Origin: Betaproteobacteria bacterium
GTDB taxonomy: Bacteria; Pseudomonadota; Gammaproteobacteria; Burkholderiales; Burkholderiaceae
Length of the DNA stretch: 11,897 nucleotides
Reading direction: 5' to 3'
Assembly (NCBI GenBank): GCA_018969885.1
Contig: JAGWXN010000076.1
Span: 1 to 11,897 of the forward strand
In this document: positions 10,953 to 11,897 of the stretch, piece by piece
Layout of the letters: each line of letters starts with the position of its first letter
How positions within the stretch are numbered: the first letter of the stretch is position 1
The notes under the pieces: generated by a model
Told to the model about the DNA's origin: nothing
The model's database searches: none
Seen by the model: only the letters and a program-made list of their open reading frames with translations
Translations under genes and position numbers: made by a program

Positions 10953-11491
10953 GGCCGGCGCTGGACTGCTGGATGGACTGCGGTATCGGGTGTGAGCTCG
11001 ATCGTTACGGCGAAGCTTGAGACTGTAGTGAGCAGCCGCCATTCGCCCGCGCCATCGTCGATCTGCACCTGCCAGCGACCCTCAGCGGGCGCAGCAACTG
11101 CCCCCTGCCAGCGACCGTCGGTGCTTCGCTGCAGCCATTGCTGGTGGTCGAGTTCGGCGCGCGTGGCGTGAATCAGGTGAACGCGGACCGCGTCCGGGAA
11201 GACGGCGGTCTGACTCGTCGCACTGAGGGTGAGCGTGGCTTGCTGACTTGCCGCGTCGACCGTCAGCCTGGCGCGCAGACCCAATTCGGCAGAGCGCTGA
11301 TCGCGGGCCAGCGTCTGATTGATGGCTTTACCCTGCTTGTAGTAGTCATCCACCACCAGCGAGTGGTTGCTGTGTGCGGCGATCCACCAGGTGAAACCGC
11401 CGGCGACGATGGCCGCAAACGGCGCGGCCAGCAGCAGCCACGGTTCGGCATGGCGGAACCAGGGCTTGGCGGTGGCGAGTGAAGAAGTCAT
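10940..11491 (-). CDS. fixH: FixH/CcoH family cbb3 oxidase assembly protein
   Basis: FixH (CcoH) is a membrane-anchored protein needed for assembly or stability of cbb3-type cytochrome c oxidase. The 183-residue product has one N-terminal membrane anchor (about residues 18-40, PWLLLAAPFAAIVAGGFTWW). The family's recognisable SLVVDDYYKQGKAINQTLARD segment follows (about 44-64). The rest is a beta-rich periplasmic domain with GRWQGAVAAPAEGRWQVQI. Start ATG 11491 is preceded by GAGG in the usual range, and a longer in-frame extension to 11704 only overlaps ccoG and is rejected. It begins 19 bases after the ccoG stop. The C-terminal tail (about the last 15 residues, after VTIELTPD) is polar and probably disordered. 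The stop codon sits inside a perfect hairpin. Confidence 0.92.
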   Translation of the reverse strand: MTSSLATAKPWFRHAEPWLLLAAPFAAIVAGGFTWWIAAHSNHSLVVDDYYKQGKAINQTLARDQRSAELGLRARLTVDAASQQATLTLSATSQTAVFPDAVRVHLIHATRAELDHQQWLQRSTDGRWQGAVAAPAEGRWQVQIDDGAGEWRLLTTVSSFAVTIELTPDTAVHPAVQRRPAGS

Positions 11492-11510
11492 GCGAGCGCC
11501 TCGTTCAGGG

Positions 11511-11897
11511 TCAGCGTGGAATGTGGAAGGTCGAGCGGGCGATGACGGTGTGGCCCGGGGAATCAACGGCCTCGACCTCAAAGCGGATTGGATGGGCGCC
11601 GGGTTGGCCAAGCCCCGGCTCAAGGCGAACGCTGAGCGGTACGCGGCGTACCGCCGCACCTTCAACGTCGACCACGGTGACTCCCGCAAGCCCGATGCCC
11701 TCAATGCCCGATACCGAGACCCGGAAACGGCGGCGTGACTCGGATGAATTCATGATCTGCAGCCCGAAGCTGTTTTCAATGACACCGTCGTCGACGATCC
11801 GGCTCAACATGCGGTCACGAATGATGTCGGCCTTAAAAGGCGCGCGAACCGTAAGCGCGATACCGAGCGCGATCACGATAAGCCCGAGGAGGATTGT
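11511..11897 (-). CDS. ccoG: CcoG (FixG/RdxA) C-terminal part, cut by the window edge
   Basis: Only the last 128 residues are present; the 5' part, with the ferredoxin-like Fe-S domain and the first membrane helices, is beyond the window. What is seen is the end of the last hydrophobic helix, TILLGLIVIALGIALTV, starting at the window edge. The signature RAPFKADIIRDRMLSR and ENSFGLQIMN follow, and then the immunoglobulin-like FixG C-terminal domain up to TGA 11511-11513. CcoG is a membrane-bound cupric reductase-type accessory factor for cbb3 oxidase copper insertion, based on studied homologues. A GTG at 11874-11876 within the helix is not a real start, because the frame continues upstream. 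fixH follows after 19 bases, the usual ccoG-ccoH order. Confidence 0.93.
   Translation of the reverse strand, partial: TILLGLIVIALGIALTVRAPFKADIIRDRMLSRIVDDGVIENSFGLQIMNSSESRRRFRVSVSGIEGIGLAGVTVVDVEGAAVRRVPLSVRLEPGLGQPGAHPIRFEVEAVDSPGHTVIARSTFHIPR

Overview
The window looks like a chromosomal segment of a GC-rich betaproteobacterium, probably Burkholderiales. This is inferred from the overall GC bias, the character of GltB and GltD, the betaproteobacterial-style Hsp15 and secreted histidine phosphatase, and a cbb3-oxidase accessory locus (ccoG-fixH). No rRNA, tRNA, CRISPR array, insertion sequence or phage gene is visible. The DNA is almost completely coding, and no gene-free stretch exceeds 300 bases.

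Positions 17-8872 (+ strand) hold four genes in one direction: gltB and gltD (large and small subunits of NADPH-dependent glutamate synthase), a membrane acyltransferase-3 protein, and an amidase-signature hydrolase. A hairpin without a U-tract lies between gltB and gltD. The acyltransferase and amidase genes are 4 bases apart, and the amidase Shine-Dalgarno lies over the acyltransferase stop, so they are probably translationally coupled. I see no terminator between gltD and the acyltransferase gene, so read-through from gltBD is possible.

Positions 8885-10532: a MaoC-type hydratase gene on the - strand converges on the amidase gene. It diverges from a + strand pair, hslR (Hsp15, heat-shock ribosome-recycling RNA-binding protein) and an exported histidine-phosphatase-like protein. 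That pair overlaps by 8 bases. The 84-base divergent region carries an AT-rich patch and a 6+6 dyad.

Positions 10581-11897 (- strand) read ccoG (3' end only, running off the window), fixH/ccoH, and a 107-residue two-helix membrane protein I do not recognise. CcoG and FixH are accessory factors for copper handling and assembly of cbb3-type cytochrome oxidase. The small membrane protein follows in the same direction with a very strong ribosome-binding site, so it may belong to the same process.

Most of the window is ordinary core metabolism. I found no convincing undescribed multi-gene system. The items most worth a second look are the unrecognised protein after fixH, the perfect hairpin on the fixH stop codon, the coupled acyltransferase-amidase pair behind gltBD, and a few local oddities (an RHE phosphatase motif, a cysteine-rich MaoC tail, two G7 tracts).
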